Source of the DNA: Trypanosoma brucei gambiense DAL972
Lineage: Eukaryota > Euglenozoa > Kinetoplastea > Trypanosomatida > Trypanosomatidae
Length of the DNA: 64,000 bases
Direction: 5' to 3'
NCBI RefSeq assembly: GCF_000210295.1
Contig: NC_026740.1
Location: 62,001 to 126,000, forward strand
The notes beneath the pieces were generated by a model. The model saw only the letters and a list, made by a program, of their open reading frames with translations. It was not told the DNA's origin and made no database searches. The translations under genes and the position numbers were made by a program. Shown here piece by piece: positions 10,491 through 19,882 of the stretch. Position 1 is the first letter of the stretch. Every line of letters begins with the position of its first letter.

Positions 10491-11039
10491 TTAGCCGGGG
10501 CCTTTTTCTTTTTCTTTCTTCCTTTCTCCCCTCTCCTCGTCCTCAGGTTTAACTAAACCCACAGCAAATGGTTCAAGCATGCTTTCACATGATACCCATC
10601 GATGGTAATAGTTGAATAGCTCCGTTGCGTCTCTCCCACCACAAAGCTGAAGCATCCGCTCCCCTCCCGGGTGAAAATGCTGAAACTTTGTGCAGTCATA
10701 CACCACGGAACCTATAACTATCCATAGATGATCAGGTGTGTTGTGTCTCCTGATTTCACTTATACTAAGGTACGGTAACTTCTTTTCATTAGTCTCCCGT
10801 TTCATCTTCCTCCATATGCTCTGCAATATTCCACCCCAGTCAACCATTGAGAAACCGGCTCTACATGAACTCTTCGCGCGCAACATAACATCCAACGTCT
10901 CACGGGTGACTTCCATCCGAAACGGCTCATCATCCGCTGAACGCCCAGCCGTGGATGGATTTTGTGAAGACGCCTCCTTTTCTGAATCAGTGCTGAGCTC
11001 GTTGGGTGATTCGGGGTTTCCTCCGTCAGGCAAAGACAT
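10491..11039 (-). CDS. cytochrome b5-like heme-binding protein
   Basis: 182 residues with a cytochrome b5 domain at about 88-165. The first heme ligand is in HPGG (H123-G126), preceded by the usual WIVIGSVVYDCTKF strand pattern; the second is H146 in FNYYHRW. Both axial histidines are present, so heme binding is expected. The N-terminal about 40 residues are Ser/Glu-rich and probably disordered. There is no hydrophobic tail, so this is not a classical tail-anchored microsomal b5. The basic C-terminus (GERKKEKEKG) is charged. The electron partner is unknown: soluble b5-domain proteins serve as electron donors or, in the related MAPR group, bind heme or sterol. The HPGG core argues for true b5 rather than MAPR. 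Confidence 0.9.
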   Translation of the reverse strand: MSLPDGGNPESPNELSTDSEKEASSQNPSTAGRSADDEPFRMEVTRETLDVMLRAKSSCRAGFSMVDWGGILQSIWRKMKRETNEKKLPYLSISEIRRHNTPDHLWIVIGSVVYDCTKFQHFHPGGERMLQLCGGRDATELFNYYHRWVSCESMLEPFAVGLVKPEDEERGERKKEKEKGPG

Positions 11040-11736
11040 GGGTTAAGCGTTGAACCTCTGCACTACTAAACCTGAACGACCAGGCAATTATATTAAACGC
11101 TTCTTGTGTTAAAATTAAAACGAGATGTAGGGGTATTTAATTATTTAATTATGTACTCGACCCCACTCGAGCAACGGGTGTGGGCGTTACCGTTCTTACT
11201 ATAAGTTTCCAACTTCTACAGGAATGAACACGTCTAATTGAGTACGCAAAGGAATAAAAGACTGGGAACTCGGCCTAGGGAGAGGACGACCAAAAACAGA
11301 AACATAACAGATCCGCAAAGAACGAATGAAATAGGAAGGAAACAGGAAGGAAAAGGGGTTGATTTCGCAAAAGTAACAAGTGGACTCCACTGGAGGGATA
11401 CGAGTTGACGACAATCAATCATACACAAAAATGACTGTACAGATGCTCCTTGCAAAGTAGAAACAATGAGTGAGGCAAGCGGCTAGTCTCAAAACTACGC
11501 ACGTATATAAATATATGTATGTGCGTGTTCGTACATGGCCAACAAGTAAAAAAAAAATATAATACCAAAAGGCAAACAACCACACAAGTCATGGATACCG
11601 TGCGGCGAAGAAGGTGAGCAGGCGGCAACGGTAGCAAAAAAAAAAAAAAGGAAAAAGAAGGTAAAGGAAAACACAAGCACCACAAAGCAAACATCCCATA
11701 GACCACCCCAACGTGAAAGAAATCAACTTACGCCAC
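11040..11736. other. gene-free stretch of about 700 bp
   Basis: Contains the leader of the b5 gene and the 3' UTR of the MORN/FYVE gene. Coding-strand pyrimidine-rich runs occur at about 11320-11350 and 11637-11665. No feature beyond these is recognised. Confidence 0.55.
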
Positions 11737-14700
11737 TCAACTTTCACTACTAGCTGGCTTACGGCCAAACAGCCGGTCCCGTTGCTGCACAATCACTTCT
11801 AGATTGGGAGCTTCATCTATTGTGAACTCTTGTGGACACTTAAATGGTTCGGGCCGCCAACGTCGCTCAGTGCCCAACACAACCCGGTCAGCATCGGGAA
11901 CAACAGGGGGAACGAAGGAACATGCGAAGGGCACGTGATTAAGTTCTTCCGGCAGACGTGTTGAACTGCCAGTCCCCGAAAGGGCAGCGATGCCACCATA
12001 CTTTGGAACTCGTCGTATTGCCCAGTCACTCCATACAATGCGGTCGTCCATACCGGAGGGAGGACACGCAGGCACAGGAGGCAGCAAATCTTTGCGAATG
12101 TAACGTGAAGGAACTACGCTCTCTGTTGAGTCATCATCATCACCCAGAGGAGGGGAACCCAAGGGAAGCCTTTCCGCACATCTATCTACAATGCGGGAAA
12201 AGACACTTGTCTCTGTGATAACTGGCTTTTGTGAAGGCGCTGATTTCACTTCAGTCTTTTTCTTGAAATCATCCAGCGCAGGGAATGGCGGTGGGGGTGG
12301 AGGAATGGCAGGTCTGAAGTTCGCCGCTCGGACAGCAGCTGCATTGTCGTTCCCACCATCCAGCATTGAAAACAGGTTTGGTGCCCTGATATGTGGCGGG
12401 CGTGGAAGGGTGAAACTTTCGATAGGCTCTGTATTCAGTGGAACAGCGAGACCAATAACAGTTGACGTTACTTCCCACCAAAGTTTAAACGCCTCAACTT
12501 CAGCGTCTGGAGATGCGGGCAACTTCCGTAGTTCGTCAACAGGTGGTAAAGCCGCACACCCGTGTAATGCAAAAGAAGGCCCCTTTCCCATCCCATCTGT
12601 CGAGGGGTCACAATCCAAAATGGGTCTACCGGCCATGTTTGTAACGATAACAGACCCATCTGCACGGCGGAATAAACCACGTGATACCCACTGACCCTGT
12701 GACCAGCAGCCGGCATAAACTTCTCGATTTCTGCCGTAGCGCCTTATTGCAAGCATGCGGCCGCACTTCAGCCTCTGGAAGCAGCGATCACACACACGCT
12801 GCTGTCCGTCCATTTTGAAATGTGGGGGCATAGAGGCACGCGACTGTGAGCAAGCATCGCAAAAAACCTCACCACAAAGACGACAATGATGACGCCGAAT
12901 GAAAAAGGTAAATGTAGCACTGCAGAGAGAACAGTGCGATGCCTTGTCGTCGTTCACCATTACAGGTAACATGAAGCAGTCGTCCCGCTCGTTTCCGTTG
13001 GCATATGTAGTTTCATACACAGATTCCGTGGCTGCATCATGAATTGCCACAGAACCACATAAAACACCATTACGCCATTCACCCACAACTGCACATTCAC
13101 CTGAAAATAACTCAAACCCATGACCATGTTGTTTACCGGCGACGAAGTTACCATAATAGACGCTACCTCCAAGAAGCAATTTCCCCATGCCTTCGATACG
13201 ACCCGACGTGAACTCACCGCTGTACAAAAATCCGTCATCGTCCTGTAAAATCCCTGAACCGTGCCACACACCATGTTTCCACTCACCATTGTAGCGAGAC
13301 TTTCCATCTTTACCACAACCGTATGACTGTCCACGGCCATGTTGACGACCCTTGGAGTCCAACTCTCCATGATATTTGATTGTCTTGAGGGCTCCGTTCT
13401 CCCACGTACCGGCGTAAGCAGTACCATCCGAGCAGCTGTACGCACCTTCACCGTGCCAGTTATCATCTGCAAACCCCCCAGTGTAGGTTTCACCGTTCCA
13501 AAGAATCTGCGTACCGAAACCATGCCTTCGACCCTCCTTGAACCCTCCTAGGTAGTATTCATTTTTTCCCCACCAAAGGGAACCGAAAATGTGTGGGATG
13601 GCGGAGGAAATGTAACCCTCATAAATAATATACTCATCCTCCTTCGTTTGTGCCCGTGGGTCACAGGTCCCCTGCTCCGTGCCGGTAGTGCACCACAAAT
13701 CTGGATTCACACTTTCTTCCTTGCCTTCTGGTGTGCTTGGAACTGGAGTTTTCCCATCTTCATCTTCACCACCACCAACACCACCCGTTTCTTCACCCTC
13801 CTGTGAGGCACAGTTACAATACCGCATGGGAAGCCAAAGTGTGATGAATTGGGCTTCGAGTTGCAACGTACTAATACAAGTTGTACATGCCTGTAACTGC
13901 GATGGAGAGTTAACTACAGCAGGTGCTTCTGCTTCACTGTCGCCAATAGGCGTTGCCTTACACTGTCGCATCAAAGCCTCCAGCTTCGGGTGATCGCGCA
14001 GGTCCAAAGTGTTGTAACAGGAGTTGCAGCAAACCCGATCACAAATAGCACATTTTAGTTCCTTACGAAAAAATGTGAAGGGTTTCTCGCACACGGCGCA
14101 GACTTTGCCAGTACCGCTCTCTGAGAGAGGTGCCTCACTAATATTTTTTTCGGCGTTCTGCTTTAGAATTTCCCCGTGGTACGGAGCATTAGCTCGATGA
14201 GGGAAAACGAGTTTTGGGTGGCTCTGCACCCAATCGGCACGCATACAGACTCCGGAGTTAAATAGGACAACCCCACTGCCCTCTTGCAGTCCAAGACACA
14301 TCGTTACAGGTGGTTTCCCAATAACTACATCGTTCTGCTTTTTCTTCTTAACCTTTGCGACTACGGCAGTGACGTCTGGGGCACTAATGGCAGCTGCTGC
14401 ACATTGAGCCACAAGTAACTGGCATGACGAATAGGGAACGACGGTCGGCCTCCATTCACCACGAAGCAGATAATGCTCATGGCAAACAGTGGTCAGAACT
14501 TCACATTCCTTTTCCCCCTTTAAAGGTTCGTTGCGAAAGAAGCTCGTGAAGAGGGACATCAATGTGTTCGAGCCATCCCTCTGCTCCTCCTTCTGTAACT
14601 CAACCTGGTGTGCCGTATGGGCTGTAGCCAAACATTCCTCGGCAGAGTTGGTGACATTTTTCGTGCTGACGGCGTGGTAGAGCCCAACACCAATGGGGGA

Positions 14701-16425
14701 ATCCAAGCGCCAGTCACCAGAAAAGTATGAACCGTCTGTGAACCACATACGACCACCAGGTCCATTGCGAAAACCGTCTTTGAAGCTCCCCACGTATAAA
14801 TCACCGGATGGGAACTCCCACGACCCGGAGTCGCACGAAAGTGTGTCATTTATCCAGTTGCCTATCAGGATGTGACCACACAACCGCAGGACTCCGGGCC
14901 CATGACGCACGCCCTGGCAAAATACGCCAAAGTGCTCCAACAAAGGAGATGTAGTGACATCCCCAGAAGGGGCTCCATCTCCACTCTTACCAGAGTTACC
15001 ACCTGCCGGCAAACTACCGGGAATGCCACCACCTTTACTACCCTTACCCTTATGCGCCAGCAAGTTGCGGAAGACTAAACTTCCAACACCATTGAAACTG
15101 ACACCATCCCATTCACCATCGTAGCCATCGACAAGAACGTCGTTGCGCCAGATTCCCGCCTGAATGGAGCCGTTCTTTCGTTGAAGGATTCCCTCACCCT
15201 CCCGGACGTCGTTAACAAAATTACCGCTATACTCCGAGCCATCGGCATACCGTAAATTTCCGCCCCCGTGACGCATGTTTTTCACGAACGAACCAAAGAA
15301 GAAATCACCGTTTTCGTACCAAACGAGGCCGCGCCCCTGCCGCATCTCACCAACCCACTCTCCCTGGTAGCATATTCCACCGTCGGCGGGCACCCGGTGC
15401 CAAAACATTGTTCCGTGCTTCCGCTCTCCGTTTTCGAAAACGCCCACAAACGTGGACACACCCGGGTACTTCACCACACCTTTGCCGTGTATGAGACCTT
15501 GCACAAAGTCTCCCTCTACAATCGCACCAAGTTTATGCAGGGTTGACTTACCTTCACCATGGCGTAGTCCACCTTTCCACATTCCTTCATATATGTCACC
15601 ATTCTTGTAGCGCATAGTGCCGCGCCCCTCGATCTTATCGTTACTGAAGTTGCCAAAGTATTCATCTCCATTGGGGTAACGCATGCAGCCTTCACCGTCA
15701 CGCTTACCGCGCACCAACATCCCCTTAAACTCCCCACCATCCACATAACTAACCTTTCCGCCTCCATGCCGCTCATCCTTCAACCATTCACCGTCGTACA
15801 CCTCGCCACTCGCACACTCAAGGCGCCCACGTCCGTGACGAGAATTCGAATTGAACTCCCCCTTGTAAACGTCTCCGTTAGCGTATCGCAAAATACCACG
15901 TCCGTGTCGGTGATAAGTGTGATGAAAATCCCCTTCATACTCCTTTGGTGGGTGGGTGAGTTCGTACTGTGAAACAGGAACAACACCGCGTTTGGATACT
16001 TCTCCCGGCCTGCGCTTATAAGTTATTTTTCCGCGACCGCACATCCTGCCACTGTTGAACTCACCTTCATATGTAAAACGGGTTGTATTAAGTACACCCT
16101 CTCCATGAAAAGCGCCGTTAGCCCAACGCCCCCCATACCGATCCCCGCTGCCATATATGGATGAAGTATCCTTGAAGATAACAATTCCAAGACCGTGTGG
16201 TTTGTCGAGCAGCATGTCACCATAATATTCACTTCCATCCGGCAGTGTGTGGGGTGACAGGTTTTCTTGTTTTGCCGGATCAAACTCGGTTACCTTCTGA
16301 AGAGTCACTGGTAGGGTGAGGACAGGGGAGGCGTTAAAAAAAGCTGGCGGAGCAGGTGTGGGGTACTCGTTCCGTGTTAAAATCTCGGAATTATTACTAC
16401 TACTATTGTTATTGTTATCGGGCAT
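11737..16425 (-). CDS. large MORN-repeat protein with two FYVE-type zinc fingers
   Basis: 1562 residues. MORN repeats (YxGEW/F...HGxG pattern) fill about 65-580 and again 933-1120. The first finger at 776-850 has CxxC pairs (C776/C779, C792/C795, C800/C803, C847/C850) but reads FRKELKC where FYVE domains have RRHHC, so phosphoinositide binding is doubtful. The second at 1165-1215 is canonical: C1165/C1168, RRHHCRLCG at 1178-1186, C1189/C1192 and C1212/C1215, which predicts phosphatidylinositol 3-phosphate binding. The C-terminal about 340 residues hold a polyproline run (IPPPPPPFP) and are otherwise unassigned. The N-terminus is Asn/Ser-rich. MORN proteins in trypanosomes scaffold membrane-apposed cytoskeleton; an endosomal or flagellar-pocket scaffold is a reasonable inference. 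An AG at 16455-16454 after a pyrimidine tract supports this start, with a 28-nt leader. Confidence 0.92.
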   Translation of the reverse strand: MPDNNNNSSSNNSEILTRNEYPTPAPPAFFNASPVLTLPVTLQKVTEFDPAKQENLSPHTLPDGSEYYGDMLLDKPHGLGIVIFKDTSSIYGSGDRYGGRWANGAFHGEGVLNTTRFTYEGEFNSGRMCGRGKITYKRRPGEVSKRGVVPVSQYELTHPPKEYEGDFHHTYHRHGRGILRYANGDVYKGEFNSNSRHGRGRLECASGEVYDGEWLKDERHGGGKVSYVDGGEFKGMLVRGKRDGEGCMRYPNGDEYFGNFSNDKIEGRGTMRYKNGDIYEGMWKGGLRHGEGKSTLHKLGAIVEGDFVQGLIHGKGVVKYPGVSTFVGVFENGERKHGTMFWHRVPADGGICYQGEWVGEMRQGRGLVWYENGDFFFGSFVKNMRHGGGNLRYADGSEYSGNFVNDVREGEGILQRKNGSIQAGIWRNDVLVDGYDGEWDGVSFNGVGSLVFRNLLAHKGKGSKGGGIPGSLPAGGNSGKSGDGAPSGDVTTSPLLEHFGVFCQGVRHGPGVLRLCGHILIGNWINDTLSCDSGSWEFPSGDLYVGSFKDGFRNGPGGRMWFTDGSYFSGDWRLDSPIGVGLYHAVSTKNVTNSAEECLATAHTAHQVELQKEEQRDGSNTLMSLFTSFFRNEPLKGEKECEVLTTVCHEHYLLRGEWRPTVVPYSSCQLLVAQCAAAAISAPDVTAVVAKVKKKKQNDVVIGKPPVTMCLGLQEGSGVVLFNSGVCMRADWVQSHPKLVFPHRANAPYHGEILKQNAEKNISEAPLSESGTGKVCAVCEKPFTFFRKELKCAICDRVCCNSCYNTLDLRDHPKLEALMRQCKATPIGDSEAEAPAVVNSPSQLQACTTCISTLQLEAQFITLWLPMRYCNCASQEGEETGGVGGGEDEDGKTPVPSTPEGKEESVNPDLWCTTGTEQGTCDPRAQTKEDEYIIYEGYISSAIPHIFGSLWWGKNEYYLGGFKEGRRHGFGTQILWNGETYTGGFADDNWHGEGAYSCSDGTAYAGTWENGALKTIKYHGELDSKGRQHGRGQSYGCGKDGKSRYNGEWKHGVWHGSGILQDDDGFLYSGEFTSGRIEGMGKLLLGGSVYYGNFVAGKQHGHGFELFSGECAVVGEWRNGVLCGSVAIHDAATESVYETTYANGNERDDCFMLPVMVNDDKASHCSLCSATFTFFIRRHHCRLCGEVFCDACSQSRASMPPHFKMDGQQRVCDRCFQRLKCGRMLAIRRYGRNREVYAGCWSQGQWVSRGLFRRADGSVIVTNMAGRPILDCDPSTDGMGKGPSFALHGCAALPPVDELRKLPASPDAEVEAFKLWWEVTSTVIGLAVPLNTEPIESFTLPRPPHIRAPNLFSMLDGGNDNAAAVRAANFRPAIPPPPPPFPALDDFKKKTEVKSAPSQKPVITETSVFSRIVDRCAERLPLGSPPLGDDDDSTESVVPSRYIRKDLLPPVPACPPSGMDDRIVWSDWAIRRVPKYGGIAALSGTGSSTRLPEELNHVPFACSFVPPVVPDADRVVLGTERRWRPEPFKCPQEFTIDEAPNLEVIVQQRDRLFGRKPASSES

Positions 16426-17356
16426 AACCGCTCAATTTTCCTTTCCTCGCAGGCTTTCACAACACAAATGGAGGAAGAAGCTGAGGAGCATTTGGAGACG
16501 AAACATGTGAATGAAGGGACAAATGTACAGACAATTTTGGAGAAGACCTTTTGCATATGTGTACTTGTCGGTTTTACATGAAGGCATGGGAATAACCAAC
16601 ACTGCTCAGCAGGAGCAGGTGGTTCAACACGTGTGTGTTTTGGGGCGGGGGGGGGGGGGAGGGGGAAGATGAATCAACCCCACAAAGACGGAGAAAGAGA
16701 CAGAGACAGAGATAGAAGCGGCCAATGGCAGCGACATTTCTTTTTTGGTTTCCCTTCTCTTTCCACCTCCTCAATTCTAGTCATCATTCCAACAAAGTAT
16801 TTAAACGCTAAACCTTGAACACGTGCTGAGACAGCATTTCATAGGTTAACAAACGCATCCACATAAAATAACAATCCAACGTTACACGTACGTATTGATG
16901 TCACGCTTCGACGATATCACCTTTACCTTTTTCTACTTTTCTTATTTTGTTTCCCTATATAATTTTTTTTGCGCGTGTGCGGACACAACTTGTTTCCTTC
17001 CCCACGACTTTCCCCCACTTCCGCGTACCCCCTTTTTTTTTACTTCTTTTTTTTCCTTCCTTCCTCCCTTCATACACCGAATAGATTGCCGTCCCAACGG
17101 ATGTACCTGCTGCAACCGTAGCAAACCCAATAAAGGCGGGCGGGGGGGGGGGAGGGAGAGGACCCGAAACGCAAATAAAAAGCCTAGTAACTGCATTTTA
17201 AAAAAAAAAAAATCGAAGTGTCACATTCATATATATATATATATATATATTTATTTATAATTTTTTTCGTGCAATTCTCAATATAACTGATGCCCCTTTT
17301 TTTTTTCCACACAACTTTTGTTGTTGTTTGCGTGGATTCGGGTACAACCATCTTAC
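16426..17356. other. gene-free stretch with G-runs and (AT)n
   Basis: Carries G-runs at 16647-16659 and 17142-17152, pyrimidine-rich plus-strand sequence at about 16975-17070, and an (AT)n run at about 17229-17251. It should hold the MORN gene leader and the 3' UTR of the J-domain gene. No gene or RNA is recognised. Confidence 0.55.
16454..16487 (-). promoter_or_regulatory. probable trans-splice acceptor of the MORN/FYVE gene
   Basis: A coding-strand C/T-rich tract (about 16487-16465) is followed by AG at 16455-16454, 28 nt before the ATG at 16425. Predicted from sequence only. Confidence 0.45.
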
Positions 17357-18706
17357 TTACAGAAAACCAACATACCGCAATGGTCCTTTTCCAAGACCCG
17401 TTAACTCAAGAAAGGAAGAGTAATACTGCGCGTACGCAACAAATGATTTTACAACCAAAGATGCCACCGCAACCAACACGGTACTACCGTCGTGCGTTGA
17501 CAACGGGAAATCGTTGAAACGACTAAATACCCCCGGAATTTGAATATTGGCACATGCCTGATCATATTTCCTACGCTTACTGTCCGTCCCTAACGTTTCG
17601 TATGCCTGGTTTATTACTGCCATACGTTCCTGTGCCGCATTCTGAGCTTCCGCCTCCTTTGGCGCATGATCGGGGTGATTCTGAAGTGCTGCAGCGCGGT
17701 ACGCCCGCTTAATGTCTTCAAGGCTCGCTGTGCGCTCCACTCCAAGCACTTCATAATAGTCAACAGTTGACAAGGTGGTGGGGTAAAAGAAACTGCCAGT
17801 ATTCCAATCATCTTCACCATCATGTGCTGAAGATTCGGCGTTGGATCTGGCGTCATCGGCCCGTGCCTCCGCCTCAGTTGTTGGATGAAATCTCTCCAAT
17901 TCTTGGAGCAACTTAACCCCCAACCTGCGACCCGATTTGCCAATGGCCGGTCCTAAAAGCAGAAGCAGTGTTCGTTCACACCAGAAAATACATCCAGAGC
18001 TGGGGTTACGAGATACCCGCCCACCAAACCAGGCCCCAACACTGCGTGCGCACACAATAAGCACTGAATGCGTAAGCGACTCAACTGTGGTAGACAAGTA
18101 CCGTTTAACCATCGGCCACAGCGCATCCTTCTCATCGCGCGACCTGTAAAACAACACCGCCCAAGCTATTTGCTGAATGATGTGCTCAGTGATCTCACTG
18201 ACCAGGCTACTGGCTACGACAGCCGCTGGTGTAGATGATGCGTAACTACTGTTGTAAAAGGAAATAGATTCACCGTAGTCGTTAACACCATCGGTACCGT
18301 CATCTCCCAAGGAAGGCAGGCCGACTATTGTATTCCTCACCCAGTTCCACAGGAACGACGGAACAAAAATCTTTGCCACACTGCAAGGAAAGTGAGTGAT
18401 CCAGCAATTACTGAAACGGTAATGCTGAACGTAGGGGAAAGTGCAGTGAAGCACTGCGGCACGGTGAAGAAGTAAGGAGTTACTGCTAGTGAAATAGGCT
18501 ACCACACACCATTCCACTACACGTTGGGATAGTTGCGCAATCACTATATTCACAGTGCGAGAAAACAATCCCAGCCCCTTACCACAGTTACTACCAGCTG
18601 TACCAATCGATCTGAAGATTGCCTTCAGCACATCGACGTTGAAGGCCGAACCGGCAAAATATTCGTAAAACAGCATTGGAATCAACCGGAAGCCCATGCG
18701 GCACAT
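17357..18706 (-). CDS. J-domain (DnaJ/Hsp40-type) protein
   Basis: 449 residues from the chosen ATG. A J domain lies near the C-terminus (about 316-383), beginning DYYEVLGVERTASLEDIKRA and containing the HPD triad at 344-346, so it should stimulate an Hsp70. There is no Gly/Phe or Cys-rich type I/II region. About 300 residues precede the J domain, with several hydrophobic stretches (VVEWCVVAYF, LLLLLGPAIG); another follows it (VLVAVASLVVKSFVAYAQYY), so membrane association is possible. The frame is open upstream to an ATG at 18874, but that part is coded by a pyrimidine tract (18780-18850) followed by AGs at 18768-18765, so mature mRNA should begin after it. The first in-frame ATGs are then 18706 and 18697. 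An out-of-frame ATG at 18731 precedes both. Start uncertain, function of the J domain sure. Confidence 0.85.
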   Translation of the reverse strand: MCRMGFRLIPMLFYEYFAGSAFNVDVLKAIFRSIGTAGSNCGKGLGLFSRTVNIVIAQLSQRVVEWCVVAYFTSSNSLLLHRAAVLHCTFPYVQHYRFSNCWITHFPCSVAKIFVPSFLWNWVRNTIVGLPSLGDDGTDGVNDYGESISFYNSSYASSTPAAVVASSLVSEITEHIIQQIAWAVLFYRSRDEKDALWPMVKRYLSTTVESLTHSVLIVCARSVGAWFGGRVSRNPSSGCIFWCERTLLLLLGPAIGKSGRRLGVKLLQELERFHPTTEAEARADDARSNAESSAHDGEDDWNTGSFFYPTTLSTVDYYEVLGVERTASLEDIKRAYRAAALQNHPDHAPKEAEAQNAAQERMAVINQAYETLGTDSKRRKYDQACANIQIPGVFSRFNDFPLSTHDGSTVLVAVASLVVKSFVAYAQYYSSFLELTGLGKGPLRYVGFL

Positions 18707-19882
18707 CGGTTTTGGGATCTGCGGACGACATAGTGTTGTCTCTTTTGCTTCTCTCCCTTGATTCCTCTCCCCGATGTGTAGAGAAAGGAAAATTAGAAAG
18801 TAGTTAAAGGGAAATAAAAATAAATAAATTAATAAAGTACAGACTTGAATCGGATCGTGGAAATTTAGTTCCATCACCACCTTCCTCCACCGAACCGTTT
18901 TTAGTTGTTAAGAGAAAGTTTCTGATAAGAGCAACAAAGCAAGTGTTGGTAATATCATCCATCCGTACTAATTCCTCCTTGCGAGTGACCTTATCTGTTT
19001 GCGAGGACTCGGGGAAAGGAAATGTAGCTCACGTCTCATTTTTTACTTTTTACACATCCTCCCAACCTGAGTCATATAAACGGTAAAGCTCAATATTTTG
19101 TTGCCGGCATTTTTCTTATGCGCTCGTAAATTGGTTTCTTATATGCTGTATTATTCCTTCTTCAGCAAAGTTATTTGCACACCACTGCAGTGAAGGTTAC
19201 ACGATTTTTTTTATTTTTTTGCGGACACGCCGGAACAAACAAAAAAGGAGGGAAATGGGTGTAAGTTCCTGCGTAGCAACGAAGCGCACGACAGAAAGTT
19301 AAACATAATTAGAGAAGAGACAGCGAGAAGAGGTGGACAAAGATAAATAAATAAATAAAGAATGATTTAATAACAGGATAATTAAACACGGGGAAATGAT
19401 GATCCTGAAGAGGGACACCAAACATTTCCTTCGTGTTAATCACATAACACACGCCCATAAAAAAAAAAAAACTTCGTCCGCTTACCTTTTGTACTGCCCG
19501 ACCGCTGTTGATGTTTTACCCACTCGCGCCACTTCTTCAGCCTCTTTCACAATGTTTGTTGTGCGTAACTCACCTTTTTCTTTTATGTGCAAAGTTTCGG
19601 CTAACGTAGCGTTGGGTGAGTGGCAACCAATCGTGTATATATAAGAAGCTACTTTAGATTTGGATACCTATGCGTAGAAGGGTTAGAAACAATGTAGAAC
19701 AAAGACACCGAAAAGGGAAAAACAAACACGCACATATCTTTCAATTTGTGCATGCTTCTATAAACTCTATGCCGCCATCCGTCCAAAATTTCTTTCACTG
19801 TTTTCGTCTTCCCCACCCCTCCCCAGCTTCCTCTATGTGAAGCAGAAGATGACAATAAGCGTTGTATGAAAGAAGGTTACTT
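18707..19882. other. gene-free stretch of about 1.2 kb
   Basis: Leader of the J-protein gene and 3' UTR of the WWE/WD40 gene. AT-rich, with A/T homopolymers and a short AAAT run at about 19345-19360. No other feature seen. Confidence 0.55.
18765..18850 (-). promoter_or_regulatory. pyrimidine tract and trans-splice acceptor deciding the J-protein start
   Basis: Coding-strand T/C-rich sequence at 18850-18780 is followed by AG at 18768-18767 and 18766-18765. It excludes the upstream in-frame ATG at 18874 and leaves an out-of-frame ATG (18731) as first in the transcript. Confidence 0.5.

Noticed and set aside
18707..18874. N-terminal extension of the J protein from ATG 18874
   Set aside because: This part is coded by a pyrimidine tract followed by splice-type AGs, so it should not be in the mature mRNA.
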